A stretch of 17,751 nucleotides of DNA from Candidatus Jorgensenbacteria bacterium. GTDB taxonomy: Bacteria; Patescibacteriota; Minisyncoccia; UBA6257; GWB1-50-10. This document shows positions 6,486 to 15,348 of the stretch, one piece after another. The position numbers were made by a program, and so were the translations under genes. Location of the stretch: positions 1 to 17,751 of the forward strand of contig JACRFG010000069.1 in assembly GCA_016234345.1 (NCBI GenBank). Direction: 5' to 3'. The notes beneath the pieces were generated by a model. That model searched no databases and was not told the origin of the DNA. It saw nothing but the letters and a program-made list of their open reading frames with translations. Position 1 is the first letter of the stretch. Each line of letters opens with the position of its first letter.

Positions 6486-6665
6486 TTATGTCTTTTTCAG
6501 GCTCGGCGACTTACTGTATAAGCCGCACTGCGGGCATATTTTATGCGGAAGCGTCGGTCCTTTGCAATTTAAACAAACGAGCGGCCCTATCTTTTTTAGG
6601 GCAAGCTGGGAACGTCTGCGTCCTACCTTTGATTTAGAATGATGTTTTACTGGTACTCCACCCAT
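6486..6665 (-). CDS. rpmF: 50S ribosomal protein L32
   Basis: A 59-codon gene. The protein begins MGGVPVKHHSKSKVGRRRSQ and contains two zinc-ribbon cysteine pairs, C31-x2-C34 (VCLNC) and C44-x2-C47 (ICPQC), the bacterial L32 pattern of the zinc-binding type. L32 is a small 50S protein. Start is ATG 6665, stop TAA 6488-6486. It begins 45 nt after the stop of the giant surface-protein gene and precedes nusB, rnc and smc. A candidate promoter has its -10 exactly 7 nt before this ATG, predicting a leaderless mRNA. Assignment is firm from the N-terminus and CxxC pairs. Confidence 0.95.
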   Translation of the reverse strand: MGGVPVKHHSKSKVGRRRSQLALKKIGPLVCLNCKGPTLPHKICPQCGLYSKSPSLKKT

Positions 6666-6672
6666 ATGCTCT

Positions 6673-6702
6673 ATGCTAGCGCAACAAGACGATTTTCGTC
6701 AA
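6673..6702 (-). promoter_or_regulatory. possible leaderless promoter for rpmF-nusB-rnc-smc
   Basis: Minus-strand TTGACG (6702-6697), an 18-nt spacer and TAGCAT (6678-6673) lie between the giant-gene stop and rpmF. The -35 matches 5 of 6, the -10 matches 4 of 6. The -10 ends 7 nt before the rpmF ATG, the same geometry as at rpsB. Such a promoter would separate the housekeeping operon from the surface-protein transcript. Confidence 0.5.
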
Positions 6703-6710
6703 CGCCTTCC

Positions 6711-9700
6711 CTATCGTACAAACTTCAACCACCCGAAAGATTGTTCGAAATTACGCGTTATAATATCAACAATGGATTCGCCTTTTTGCGGCGTAAGAAC
6801 CGATTGAATCGGCGAAACTGATCGATTACCGCTGCCGTCCGTAGAAACAACCTGAATACGATACACAGTCGAAGGCTTGAAAAGCGTAAGCACAACAACG
6901 TGATCAATGGTGAGGGTTTCTTGAAAAGGAGTTTGCTGGCTTAGTTTTTCAGTCTGGCCCGGACCCTCTTCAAAAAATACTTGAGATGTGGCTGGTTCAT
7001 CAGTCTTCCAAAATACAATGGTTTGGAGCCGATCGGTTCTCGTAGGAATCAAGGCGTTTTCGATCTTTAGATTGGAGATAGCCGGAGCTTTAATATCAAT
7101 GGTCGTCTTAAATGATTTAGCGCGCGTTTCAATCAAGTTACCCTGATCATCGTAGCCCAAACCCTTAACCTCATATGTAGTATCGGGCGTAAGACCGGTG
7201 AGCAAAATAATATGCGAACGGACACTTGTTTCATCTCCGGATTTAAGAAGTTTGCCTGTTTTCACATCGCGGTACTCAACTTGAGAAGTTGTAGGTTTTT
7301 CAGTTGCCCATTGAATGGTTACTCTCATCTCCTTGAGATCGGTTACGACTAAATCGGGCTTATCGAATTTAGTCGTGAATGTAAGGTCTTTGCCTTTACC
7401 AAATATACCCAGGATATTTTGGGATTTAACCTGAAAATGATAGCGTGTTCCAGATTTCAAATTAGTAAGCGCAACCTCATGATCTTTTACTCTCTTATCA
7501 GCTGTGCCGATTTCGAAAACATAAGGAGCTGCGTTTTTAGGTTTGTAATCAGTCTCCGACGCAAGCGCGACAAAAGATGATCCATCTATATTAGTCCGCC
7601 AAGTAATTATTGCGCCGGTTTCTCCAATACCTTTAACTGTCACATCGGAAATGACCGGCGGCACCAAAGATGGCGTCATTGATTCTATAATCTTGCCAAG
7701 TTTCTCTTCAAACTGTGATAAATCACCGGTCTTTATAAGTTCTTCTAGATCTTCAGCGGCAAAAAGAGTAGTAAACGTAAAATCATCGGAAGCGGTAATA
7801 TTCCCCTTAGCATCAGCGCTCGAAATCTTGAAATGATAAATGGTGCCCATCTTAAGTCCTTTTATTAATAACGAATGATCTTTGGTCAATTCGGGAAGAC
7901 CGGCAGTTAACCCGTATGAAGTGGTCTGACCATATTTTACAAACGATGTACTAAGTTCATTGGTCTGCCATGTGATCACAACACTAAATGCCTTAACGTC
8001 GGTTGCCGCAATACTCGAAAGAACCGGCGGCGTTGTATCTTTAGAACCGATAAGCGCATCAAATTCGTTTTTCACCTTGTTGAATTCCGCCTGAAGCGCA
8101 TCATGAAGCGCTTGAGCAACTGTTGGCTCATTGGAAACCGGCTGAATATTGATATTACCCGGAACGGAAGTCTTTATTGATTGCTCGACACTCCGACTGA
8201 TATTCCCCAAGTTATCTTTAGAAATAACACGATAATAATAGGTAGTCTCAGACAAAAGATTCAAAAGCACGGCCGTATGAGTCAGGGCTGGCGTGGTATT
8301 AATAGTAGTTTGATTAGAATATATTCCGCTCACGGTACCGTATTCTACTTCGGAATCAGCTAATTCATTGGTCTGCCAGAAAACAACAACAGAACTGTTG
8401 GTTATAACTGGGGAGGCAACATTCGAAATTATTGGCGGCGATACATCTTGAGTAGTAACAAATGAATAATAGCGTCCACCATTAAATTCTTCGGCTATAT
8501 TCCCCTGCCCATCAACAGATTTTACTTTGAAATAGTACGTTGTCGTTGGTTCAAGATTATTAAGGATAACTCGGTGTTCATAAGGACCGGTATCACCCTG
8601 TACCAAACTCGCATCACCGATCTCAACTCCGCCTTCAAAGCTTGAACTCGTTGCATACGTCACAAACGAATTAGAAGGAATATCGGTGTACCAAGCTATT
8701 GACGCTCTCGTATCAAATACATCAAATGGCGTCACTGCAGTAATAACCGCACCAGGAGTGGTAGTAAACGTATACCCGCCGCCGCTGTTATCATCAACAA
8801 ACTCGGCGCCGCTTTGATCCACTGACCGTACCCTCACAAAATAAGGAGTTGCCGGAAAAAGATTGGCTAGGTAAATTTTGTGATCAACAATAAGATTGGT
8901 GTCGGACTTAGAAAGATCGTAGGTCGGACCAGTCGGCGAATACTCAACCACGGAAGTTCCGGGCGCGACCGTTGTCCAGGAAACGGCGGCGACTGTAGAT
9001 CGAACACCATCAACAGAAACGCCACCGATTACATCATCATCAATGATGGTATAAGTATGAGCTTTTGTCTGACCAAGGGTAGCACCGACAGGTCCCGAAA
9101 GCGTAACCACAGTCGTTTCATCAGATTCATGGATATTATCGTTATTAACCGTAATAAAAACTGATCCTTGTGTCGCACCAATAGGAATAACTATAGTGCC
9201 ACTCGCAGCAACATAATCGTTCTCGGGACTGGCCGTACCACCGGTTATATCATAAGTAACGGTAACTGGACCATTAGAAGGCTGAGACAGAATCACCGAC
9301 ATTACAACCGAGGTAATATTCTCACGTCCACTCGAACTGTCCGTACTGAATTGAACTGTAGGTAGTTGATCGTCATTCAAAATAGTTCCCACTGCTTCGC
9401 CATCTCCGATCGCCACATTTTGAACATTACCGAACATAACCGTGAAACTCTCATCGGGTTCGAAACTTGTATCGCTGTTTACCGTAATGGAAATATTTTT
9501 ACTGGTCTCGCCAGGAGCAAAAGTAACAGTACCGGTAGCGGCAAGATAATCAGCGGGCGACACAGCCGTACCGTCAACTGTCACATAGGTAACCGTAACC
9601 GCTTCGGCCGCTGCCTCTGAAAGGGAAATCGGGAAATTAAGAGCCGCGGCTCCGATATTACCTTCCAAAACCTGAGCATTTCCTATAGAAAGCGTAGGAA

Positions 9701-12700
9701 TCTGATCGTCATCAGCAATAGTATATGTATGAGTCCCAATAACGCCGAGGTCGGCATTCAGAGGATCTGAAAGAGTAACCACGACTGTTTCATCAGATTC
9801 GTGAAAATTGTCATTGGTCACCGTAAATGAAATCGACGTCGAGGTAGCAAACGCAGGTATGGTAAGATTACCGCTTGCGAGCACAAAATCTACATCGGGT
9901 GTAGCGGTACCGCCGGTAACCGCATACGCCACCGTAACACTCTGAGTCGTTTGATTAGACAGTGTTACGCCCACCGAAGCCAAAAGAAGATCCTCGCGGC
10001 CAGAAGAAACGGCTGATAAAAATTGGACAACCGGTCTTGTTTCGTTATCGGTAACAGTGAACATATGCGCTGAAGGCAAACCGAGCGTTGCATTAGTCGG
10101 AGTTCCAAACGTAGTGACAACCGTCTCGTCTCCTTCATATATAACATCATCGTTTAATGTGAGAACAACAACACTTGAAGTTGCACCAACCGGTATGATA
10201 AGCGGACTTGGCGTAATGGTGTAATCAATACCGTTTAGAGCCGAGCCGGATAACGTGTAAGGCAGGGTTATCGGTGATGTCAGAGCTGTAGAAACTTCAA
10301 CGCGGAGGTTTACGTTATTGCTATTCTCTAAAGCATTCGACGAAGCGACGCTCCACCGGACTTCCGGCACTACATCGTCATCTAAAATCATATAACTATA
10401 TGTAACCGGCGTTCCCAAGTTTGCGCCATTTGGATTAGATAATGTAACAACAATGGTTTCATCTATTTCATCCAACACATCGTTTGTAATATTTATACTA
10501 AATGAAGTATTAAGAGATCCGGGATTAATAATGGCTGTACCAGCACTCAAAGCATAATCAACGCCATTCGTAGCCGTACCTCCGGTTACCGCATAGTTCA
10601 CTGATACTGGATTCGGTGAAATTGTCGAAAGCGTTACCGGCACAGATACGGATACAATTAATTCCAAACCGCTTTGAACGGCGCTGCCGAACTGAACGGT
10701 TGGCAAAATATCATCATTAGTAATAGTTCCCTGTCCTGTCCCACGAGCAATCGTTGCGTTCGAAGGGCTGCTGAGCACAACCGAAAATGTTTCATCAGTT
10801 TCGTACGTTGTATCTCCGTTCACTGCAACAGTCACACTTTTTGTTGTCTCCCCTGGCGTAAATGTAAGCGTACCGGAAGTATTCATATAGTCAGTCGACG
10901 CAAGAGCAGTCCCATCGGTTGAACCATACAGAACAGCGACTGTCTGCGCGCTCGAAGCCGAAAGAGTAATGTTAAAAATAGCGCTGGTAGTTCCGCTGTT
11001 GCTTTCGCTCACGGATACATCATTAATAGAAAGATTGGGCATTACATCATTATCGGTAATGGTATAGGTATACGCTGCCGGACTTCCTAAAATAGCGCCA
11101 TTGGGATTGGATAACGAAACGATTACAGTCTCATCCGGCTCGTCAACGGCATCATTTACAATACTCAAGGTTACTGAAGTCGATGTGGCGCCGGCGTTCA
11201 CGGTAGCCGTGCCTGCGGCTAAAACATAATCACTGGAAGCGGTGGCTGTACCGCCAGTTGCGGCATAATTAACTGAGACTGCTTGCGTCGACAAACTAGA
11301 AAGTGTTATAGGGATAATTACGTTTAAGACGTTCTCAGCGCCGCTTGCCGCACTAATCCCAAACTGTATCGTCGGGATTACATCGTTATTCACAATAGTC
11401 CCAACGCCAGTACCGCGGCTCACGGATGCATTTTGAGGATTACTCAAAACAACCGAGAATGTTTCATCAGATTCGTACAATGTGTCTCCCTGAACTGACA
11501 CGCTCACGGTTTTTGAGGTTTGTCCCGGAGAAAACACGAGCGTACCCGACACTCCGCTATAATCGGTTGGAGTGAAAGCGGTTCCGTCAAACGTTGCATA
11601 AGAAACCGTGGTGGTTGAAAGACTCAATGCTGAAAGCGAAATGGTAAATGTTGCGGGGGCAGTGCCGCTGTTGCCTTCGGTGATACTTACATCGTTAATG
11701 AAAAGACTTGGCGGATTGTCATTTTCGATAATAGTTACCGTGTGGATAGTAGGCAACCCTAAAGTTGCACCGGTCGACGTCGAAAGTGTAACAACGACTG
11801 TTTCATTGCCTTCATATAATGAATCGTCTTGAGGAGTTACGGCAATAGAACTGGATACGGATCCGATAGGAACGATTATAGGGCTAGGACTCACCATATA
11901 ATCAGATCCGTTCACGGCGCTACCGCCAATCGTAAAGTATGCAATCACAGGAACACCGGACATTTGAGAAAGTCTTGCCTCAATGCGCTGCGTTGTTCCA
12001 ACCTCACCCACACTTGAAGATGTAGTAACTAAAAATACCGACGGCGATGCATCATTATCAAGAATACTATAGGTATGACTGCTATTTGCGCCGAGCGTAG
12101 CACCAGAGGGATTCGATAAACCGATCACAATAGTCTCGCTGCCTTCATAGAAACCGTCGTCGGTAACCGTCAAAGTTATTGATGTGGAAAGAGATCCGGA
12201 AGGAATGGTGGCAACGCCGGAAGCCAATGTATAATCACTGCCGGCAGTAGCCGTACCGCCGGACACGGCATAGTTAACCGTAACATTCGAGGCTGTTATA
12301 CCCGAAAGCATAATAGGCAATGTCACTGAACCCGTATTCTCCCCACCGCTTGAGGTGAGCGTCCCAAACTGAATTTTTGTGCCGCCATCGGGCTGATCAA
12401 ATACAGCAGAAGAATAATTTGAAACATCTCCATCCGTATCAGTAACCACCACGCGATAATAATAGACCGTACTTGAACTCAAGCCCGTATCAACATACGA
12501 AGTTTGCGCTACGTTGGTAATAAGGGGAGAAACAGCAGTGTACGGCCCGGTTGAAACAGTCGCCCGATACACCTGGTAATTAGAGAATACGACACCACTC
12601 GTCGCCGTACTATACTGATTCCAATTTATTTGCTCACGCCATTGGTTCGTACCAGGATCCGATGCATCAAGAATTGTAACGCCTTGAACGGCAGCTGGCG

Positions 12701-15272
12701 CTTTCGTGATCGCGCTGCTTATATTATTGAACTTGTCCCGGATCTGAAGATTAACTGTTTCAGTACCATCAGCTGAAGCTGTGGGGTTCCAACTTCTTGA
12801 ACTCGAATACGTAATCCAACCAGTAGAATTCGCCGTATCTGAAATCGACATCTGAAGCGGCGAAGAATCATCAGTAGCATTTATAGAAACGGAGTCGAGC
12901 TGAGAATTAAGCGTGAAAGCGTTTATAACAGGATTTCTCGTATCAATAACAGTAGTAGATACTGCCTGCGCAACATTATTAAATGATTCGTTATCATTCA
13001 CCGTCGCTCGTATCTGAGCTACAGCGTTGTAGATATTTGGTATCTGAGTTTTAACATTCCACGTAGCCGTATAAGCTGAATACGACGTTGCAGAGACTGC
13101 TTTGTTAGAAGTGTCACCGGAAAGAAGCGTTGAACCTTGAATAGAAAACCAACCACTCCCAAGATTATACTCAAAAGACGGCGTCACAAATCCGGGAGTA
13201 ACTGTACCGACTGTTGTATCAGGATCACGAACACTGTAACGAACTAAAGTTCTCCCCCAATACAGATCAGTGGTAGTTGCGATCTGGAAAGCGCTCACAC
13301 CGCCAGCGCCGGCTGTAGGATAGTTCGGGTTAAATTCAGGTACAGCATTTATGGCATATTGCACCTGCACGCGACTCACCGTAGGAACAGTATCACCGTT
13401 TGAAGTGAAACCAATCTTATATTGGGAAAAACGATCATCGGAGCCGCTGCGTAATTCGGGTGGTATTGCAGTAATACTACACGTGACCGTATTGACTACC
13501 TTATTGCATCCCGGCGTAGCAGAATTTATATCAAACCATCCGGTTGAAGTTGAGGTTATTAAAGTCGAAGACACGGGCGCAGTCCGCAATGAAACAGTTG
13601 CACTAGAACCCGACACAAGAGATTCATCCCACACCAAGCCGGAGACAAGGCTATAGATACTTCCCGTATCATAGATAGATCCAAGAAGAACACCACTCGA
13701 GTTGTATTTATAACTTACACTTATGGAGTCAAGCGTAGGAGTAATAGCGACATTCGCGGTTGAAAGCGCCGCTCGGTATTGAATATACCGATGGTTTCCC
13801 AAACTACTGATATTTCCTAAAACACCGCTTGAAACATTGGTAAGCCATGGAGTCCATGTGGTATCACCCGCAAACGTTGTATCTCCCGCACGAATATCAA
13901 TAGATAATGCCGTATTTGCCGGCAACGTACGATTATAACTTAATGTGTACGGCCGCGCTGATGTAAATCCAGCATCAATAACACCAGAAGTAAATACTCC
14001 TAAGGATGAATATGTTGAATCACCATCAATATCGACAAAAGACGGCGTACTATTGGTACCAACATCAATTCCACTAAATAAAGAAGGGCGTTGGGTCCAT
14101 GTCGGCGTCGATACAGTTCCAATATTTTCAAAGAATAAGGTAACACCAGTTCCATTACCAACCGCTAAATCAAGGTCTCCATCGCGATCAAGATCAACAA
14201 ATTCCGGTGAACTATCTCCGCCGGCATCGACGCCCGTAAAATTTGAAGTAACGAACGTGAAACTCGGCGTAAGATTTAGATGCGTTGCATCATTATTTCT
14301 ATAATATTGAACCAAACCGTCATTACTCCCAACAGCCGCGTCAAAATCACCATCGTTATCGATATCACCAAGCGTTATTGAAGCATCGGTTCCGACATCT
14401 CTACCCAACCAATTAGTAGAGCGTTGCGCCCAATCAATATCCCACAATCCTTGCGCACCAACACGAAGTCCTCGGTTTTCATAAAAATAAATTAAGCCTA
14501 TGTTATCACCAACTACAGCGTCAAGATCGCCATCACGATCAATATCAGCAAATGCCGGAAACGCGTCAAGCCCCGGATCAAATCCAAACCAATTTGTGGT
14601 ACGAAGCGTCATCTGAGGAGTTGTAACATTTCCAGTATTTTCAAAAAAATTTACCATCCCAGTATTTTCACCAACCGCCATATCAAAATCATTATCGCGA
14701 TCAATATCCAAAAAGAATGGATTGATATAACTACCAATATCCAAACCTAACCACTGAGCAGAAGCGTAAAACCAGATACGATCCCATTCGGGGGCAGTAG
14801 ACGTTCGTTTCCCATCGTTTCTAAAATAATGTATAGGACCAGTAGAGATACCAACTATTCCATCAAGATCTCCTGACGAAACAATGCGAAGCCCCACGCT
14901 TGCAACACTACCAGAACCCATGACTGTTGTTGAAGAAAAAATTGCGCCTGCCAAATTAAATCCACTAGCTGATGTACCATCATCAGTTTGAGTTGTACTC
15001 GCTATAGATAATTGAAGCGTTAAACCACCTGCACCGATATCCACGTTCGCATCTTTGGAAATATAGTATGTCCAACCGCTTGTAGCGTTCGCAATAAGCG
15101 GTGATGGTACGCTCCAAGCTGTTTGGGTAAAAGTAAATGTTGCCGCTTCGACTTGCTCGGGAATACCAGCGCCATATATAAACAAAAGAACGGCAAATAA
15201 TATAGCCGTCTTTTTTAAATAAGCGGATTTTTTTATGCTTTTTGAATTAACGCTGCTCTTTCTATTAATCAC
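6711..15272 (-). CDS. giant secreted multidomain surface protein (VCBS, Calx-beta, FN3)
   Basis: A 2853-aa protein starting at GTG; no earlier or nearby ATG fits, and the start opens a signal peptide (KKSAYLKK, hydrophobic TAILFAVLLFIYGAGI, likely cleavage after VEA, residue 43). Domains in order: FG-GAP/VCBS repeats 133-419 with calcium-type DxDxDGDxD loops; two related beta domains at about 424-521 and 530-640; an uncharacterised stretch 650-775; an Ig-like domain 778-860; FN3 860-957; ten Calx-beta domains 966-2080; seven FN3-like domains 2081-2828 with helical spacers at about 2380-2411 and 2505-2533; and a short tail ending QSFGWLKFVR. There is no LPXTG motif, C-terminal membrane helix or enzyme domain. 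It is probably an exported, calcium-stabilised adhesin or cell-surface fibre, function inferred from architecture only. Only two cysteines (residues 589 and 598) were seen. It is transcribed divergently from the response regulator. Confidence 0.93.
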   Translation of the reverse strand: MINRKSSVNSKSIKKSAYLKKTAILFAVLLFIYGAGIPEQVEAATFTFTQTAWSVPSPLIANATSGWTYYISKDANVDIGAGGLTLQLSIASTTQTDDGTSASGFNLAGAIFSSTTVMGSGSVASVGLRIVSSGDLDGIVGISTGPIHYFRNDGKRTSTAPEWDRIWFYASAQWLGLDIGSYINPFFLDIDRDNDFDMAVGENTGMVNFFENTGNVTTPQMTLRTTNWFGFDPGLDAFPAFADIDRDGDLDAVVGDNIGLIYFYENRGLRVGAQGLWDIDWAQRSTNWLGRDVGTDASITLGDIDNDGDFDAAVGSNDGLVQYYRNNDATHLNLTPSFTFVTSNFTGVDAGGDSSPEFVDLDRDGDLDLAVGNGTGVTLFFENIGTVSTPTWTQRPSLFSGIDVGTNSTPSFVDIDGDSTYSSLGVFTSGVIDAGFTSARPYTLSYNRTLPANTALSIDIRAGDTTFAGDTTWTPWLTNVSSGVLGNISSLGNHRYIQYRAALSTANVAITPTLDSISVSYKYNSSGVLLGSIYDTGSIYSLVSGLVWDESLVSGSSATVSLRTAPVSSTLITSTSTGWFDINSATPGCNKVVNTVTCSITAIPPELRSGSDDRFSQYKIGFTSNGDTVPTVSRVQVQYAINAVPEFNPNYPTAGAGGVSAFQIATTTDLYWGRTLVRYSVRDPDTTVGTVTPGFVTPSFEYNLGSGWFSIQGSTLLSGDTSNKAVSATSYSAYTATWNVKTQIPNIYNAVAQIRATVNDNESFNNVAQAVSTTVIDTRNPVINAFTLNSQLDSVSINATDDSSPLQMSISDTANSTGWITYSSSRSWNPTASADGTETVNLQIRDKFNNISSAITKAPAAVQGVTILDASDPGTNQWREQINWNQYSTATSGVVFSNYQVYRATVSTGPYTAVSPLITNVAQTSYVDTGLSSSTVYYYRVVVTDTDGDVSNYSSAVFDQPDGGTKIQFGTLTSSGGENTGSVTLPIMLSGITASNVTVNYAVSGGTATAGSDYTLASGVATIPSGSLSTSITLTVTDDGFYEGSETIVIGLSNPSGATLGANSSHTYSILDNDASPSVFLVTTSSSVGEVGTTQRIEARLSQMSGVPVIAYFTIGGSAVNGSDYMVSPSPIIVPIGSVSSSIAVTPQDDSLYEGNETVVVTLSTSTGATLGLPTIHTVTIIENDNPPSLFINDVSITEGNSGTAPATFTISLSALSLSTTTVSYATFDGTAFTPTDYSGVSGTLVFSPGQTSKTVSVSVQGDTLYESDETFSVVLSNPQNASVSRGTGVGTIVNNDVIPTIQFGISAASGAENVLNVIIPITLSSLSTQAVSVNYAATGGTATASSDYVLAAGTATVNAGATSTSVTLSIVNDAVDEPDETVIVSLSNPNGAILGSPAAYTYTITDNDVMPNLSINDVSVSESNSGTTSAIFNITLSASSAQTVAVLYGSTDGTALASTDYMNTSGTLTFTPGETTKSVTVAVNGDTTYETDETFSVVLSSPSNATIARGTGQGTITNDDILPTVQFGSAVQSGLELIVSVSVPVTLSTISPNPVSVNYAVTGGTATNGVDYALSAGTAIINPGSLNTSFSINITNDVLDEIDETIVVTLSNPNGANLGTPVTYSYMILDDDVVPEVRWSVASSNALENSNNVNLRVEVSTALTSPITLPYTLSGSALNGIDYTITPSPLIIPVGATSSVVVLTLNDDVIYEGDETVVTTFGTPTNATLGLPSAHMFTVTDNETRPVVQFLSAVSSGREDLLLASVGVTLSNQTTQSVTVAYAVTGGTATPDVDFVLASGNLTIPAFATSTSISFTVTNDNFHESDETVVVTLSDPLNADLGVIGTHTYTIADDDQIPTLSIGNAQVLEGNIGAAALNFPISLSEAAAEAVTVTYVTVDGTAVSPADYLAATGTVTFAPGETSKNISITVNSDTSFEPDESFTVMFGNVQNVAIGDGEAVGTILNDDQLPTVQFSTDSSSGRENITSVVMSVILSQPSNGPVTVTYDITGGTASPENDYVAASGTIVIPIGATQGSVFITVNNDNIHESDETTVVTLSGPVGATLGQTKAHTYTIIDDDVIGGVSVDGVRSTVAAVSWTTVAPGTSVVEYSPTGPTYDLSKSDTNLIVDHKIYLANLFPATPYFVRVRSVDQSGAEFVDDNSGGGYTFTTTPGAVITAVTPFDVFDTRASIAWYTDIPSNSFVTYATSSSFEGGVEIGDASLVQGDTGPYEHRVILNNLEPTTTYYFKVKSVDGQGNIAEEFNGGRYYSFVTTQDVSPPIISNVASPVITNSSVVVFWQTNELADSEVEYGTVSGIYSNQTTINTTPALTHTAVLLNLLSETTYYYRVISKDNLGNISRSVEQSIKTSVPGNINIQPVSNEPTVAQALHDALQAEFNKVKNEFDALIGSKDTTPPVLSSIAATDVKAFSVVITWQTNELSTSFVKYGQTTSYGLTAGLPELTKDHSLLIKGLKMGTIYHFKISSADAKGNITASDDFTFTTLFAAEDLEELIKTGDLSQFEEKLGKIIESMTPSLVPPVISDVTVKGIGETGAIITWRTNIDGSSFVALASETDYKPKNAAPYVFEIGTADKRVKDHEVALTNLKSGTRYHFQVKSQNILGIFGKGKDLTFTTKFDKPDLVVTDLKEMRVTIQWATEKPTTSQVEYRDVKTGKLLKSGDETSVRSHIILLTGLTPDTTYEVKGLGYDDQGNLIETRAKSFKTTIDIKAPAISNLKIENALIPTRTDRLQTIVFWKTDEPATSQVFFEEGPGQTEKLSQQTPFQETLTIDHVVVLTLFKPSTVYRIQVVSTDGSGNRSVSPIQSVLTPQKGESIVDIITRNFEQSFGWLKFVR
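6789..9032 (-). repeat. seven C-terminal FN3-like domains with helical spacers
   Basis: Protein residues 2081-2828. Each unit has an early W in a strand (VSWTT, IAWYT, VFWQT, ITWQT, ITWRT, IQWAT, VFWKT) and a later H-x3-L-x2-L...T-x-Y block (HKIYLANL, HRVILNNL, HTAVLLNL, HSLLIKGL, HEVALTNL, HIILLTGL, HVVVLTLF). This resembles the FN3-like N-terminal domain of purple acid phosphatases more than animal FN3. Two charged helical segments interrupt the array after units 3 and 4. Confidence 0.8.
9033..12377 (-). repeat. ten tandem Calx-beta domains (109-112 aa each)
   Basis: Protein residues 966-2080, unit boundaries at 966, 1075, 1187, 1298, 1410, 1522, 1634, 1745, 1857 and 1969. Each unit contains a DY/DF after a GTA or GSA step and an acidic E-x2-E motif (e.g. 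YESDETF), and nine of the ten end in an acidic turn such as NDD, DND or DDD; unit 7 ends DNE. Such acidic clusters bind Ca2+ in the Calx-beta family. Three sequence subtypes can be told apart; their order is treated as a finding. Confidence 0.92.
14016..14876 (-). repeat. FG-GAP/VCBS repeats with calcium-type loops
   Basis: Protein residues 133-419. The loops are DIDRDNDFD (189-197), DIDRDGDLD (243-251), DIDNDGDFD (303-311), DLDRDGDLD (360-368) and an incomplete DIDGDS (414-419). The four complete loops are each followed by an AVG or VVG step and a NFFENTG-like strand. A degenerate first unit lies at 133-154. Spacing is 54-60 residues. Such repeats build beta-propellers in other proteins. Confidence 0.85.
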
Positions 15273-15285
15273 GTGCTGAAATTCA

Positions 15286-15294
15286 ATTATAACA
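15286..15294 (-). promoter_or_regulatory. extended -10 promoter for the giant surface-protein gene
   Basis: Minus-strand TGTTATAAT, a perfect -10 (15291-15286) preceded by the extended TGn element. No recognisable -35 lies 17 nt upstream. The -10 ends 13 nt before the GTG start, so the leader would be about 7 nt with no Shine-Dalgarno. Confidence 0.6.
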
Positions 15295-15335
15295 CATAAA
15301 AACTAATACGTAGAGAATATAAAAGTAAAAAAATA

Positions 15336-15341
15336 TATAAT
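15336..15341 (+). promoter_or_regulatory. -10 box for the response regulator-ABC operon, predicted leaderless
   Basis: TATAAT in a very AT-rich run, ending 7 nt before the ATG at 15349. No -35 consensus is visible. Together with the opposing -10 at 15291-15286, the 76-bp gap holds two divergent promoters about 45 bp apart. Confidence 0.5.
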
Positions 15342-15348
15342 GTAAGGC

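Noticed and set aside
9033..12377. The regular 327-336-nt periodicity as a CRISPR-like or mobile repeat
   Set aside because: Units are coding, in frame and diverged at the DNA level, with each translating to a Calx-beta domain; there are no short identical direct repeats with spacers.
6711..15272. A frameshift or broken gene in the giant ORF
   Set aside because: The frame is open throughout, all ten Calx-beta and seven FN3-like units are full length, and the residue count agrees with the domain periodicity.
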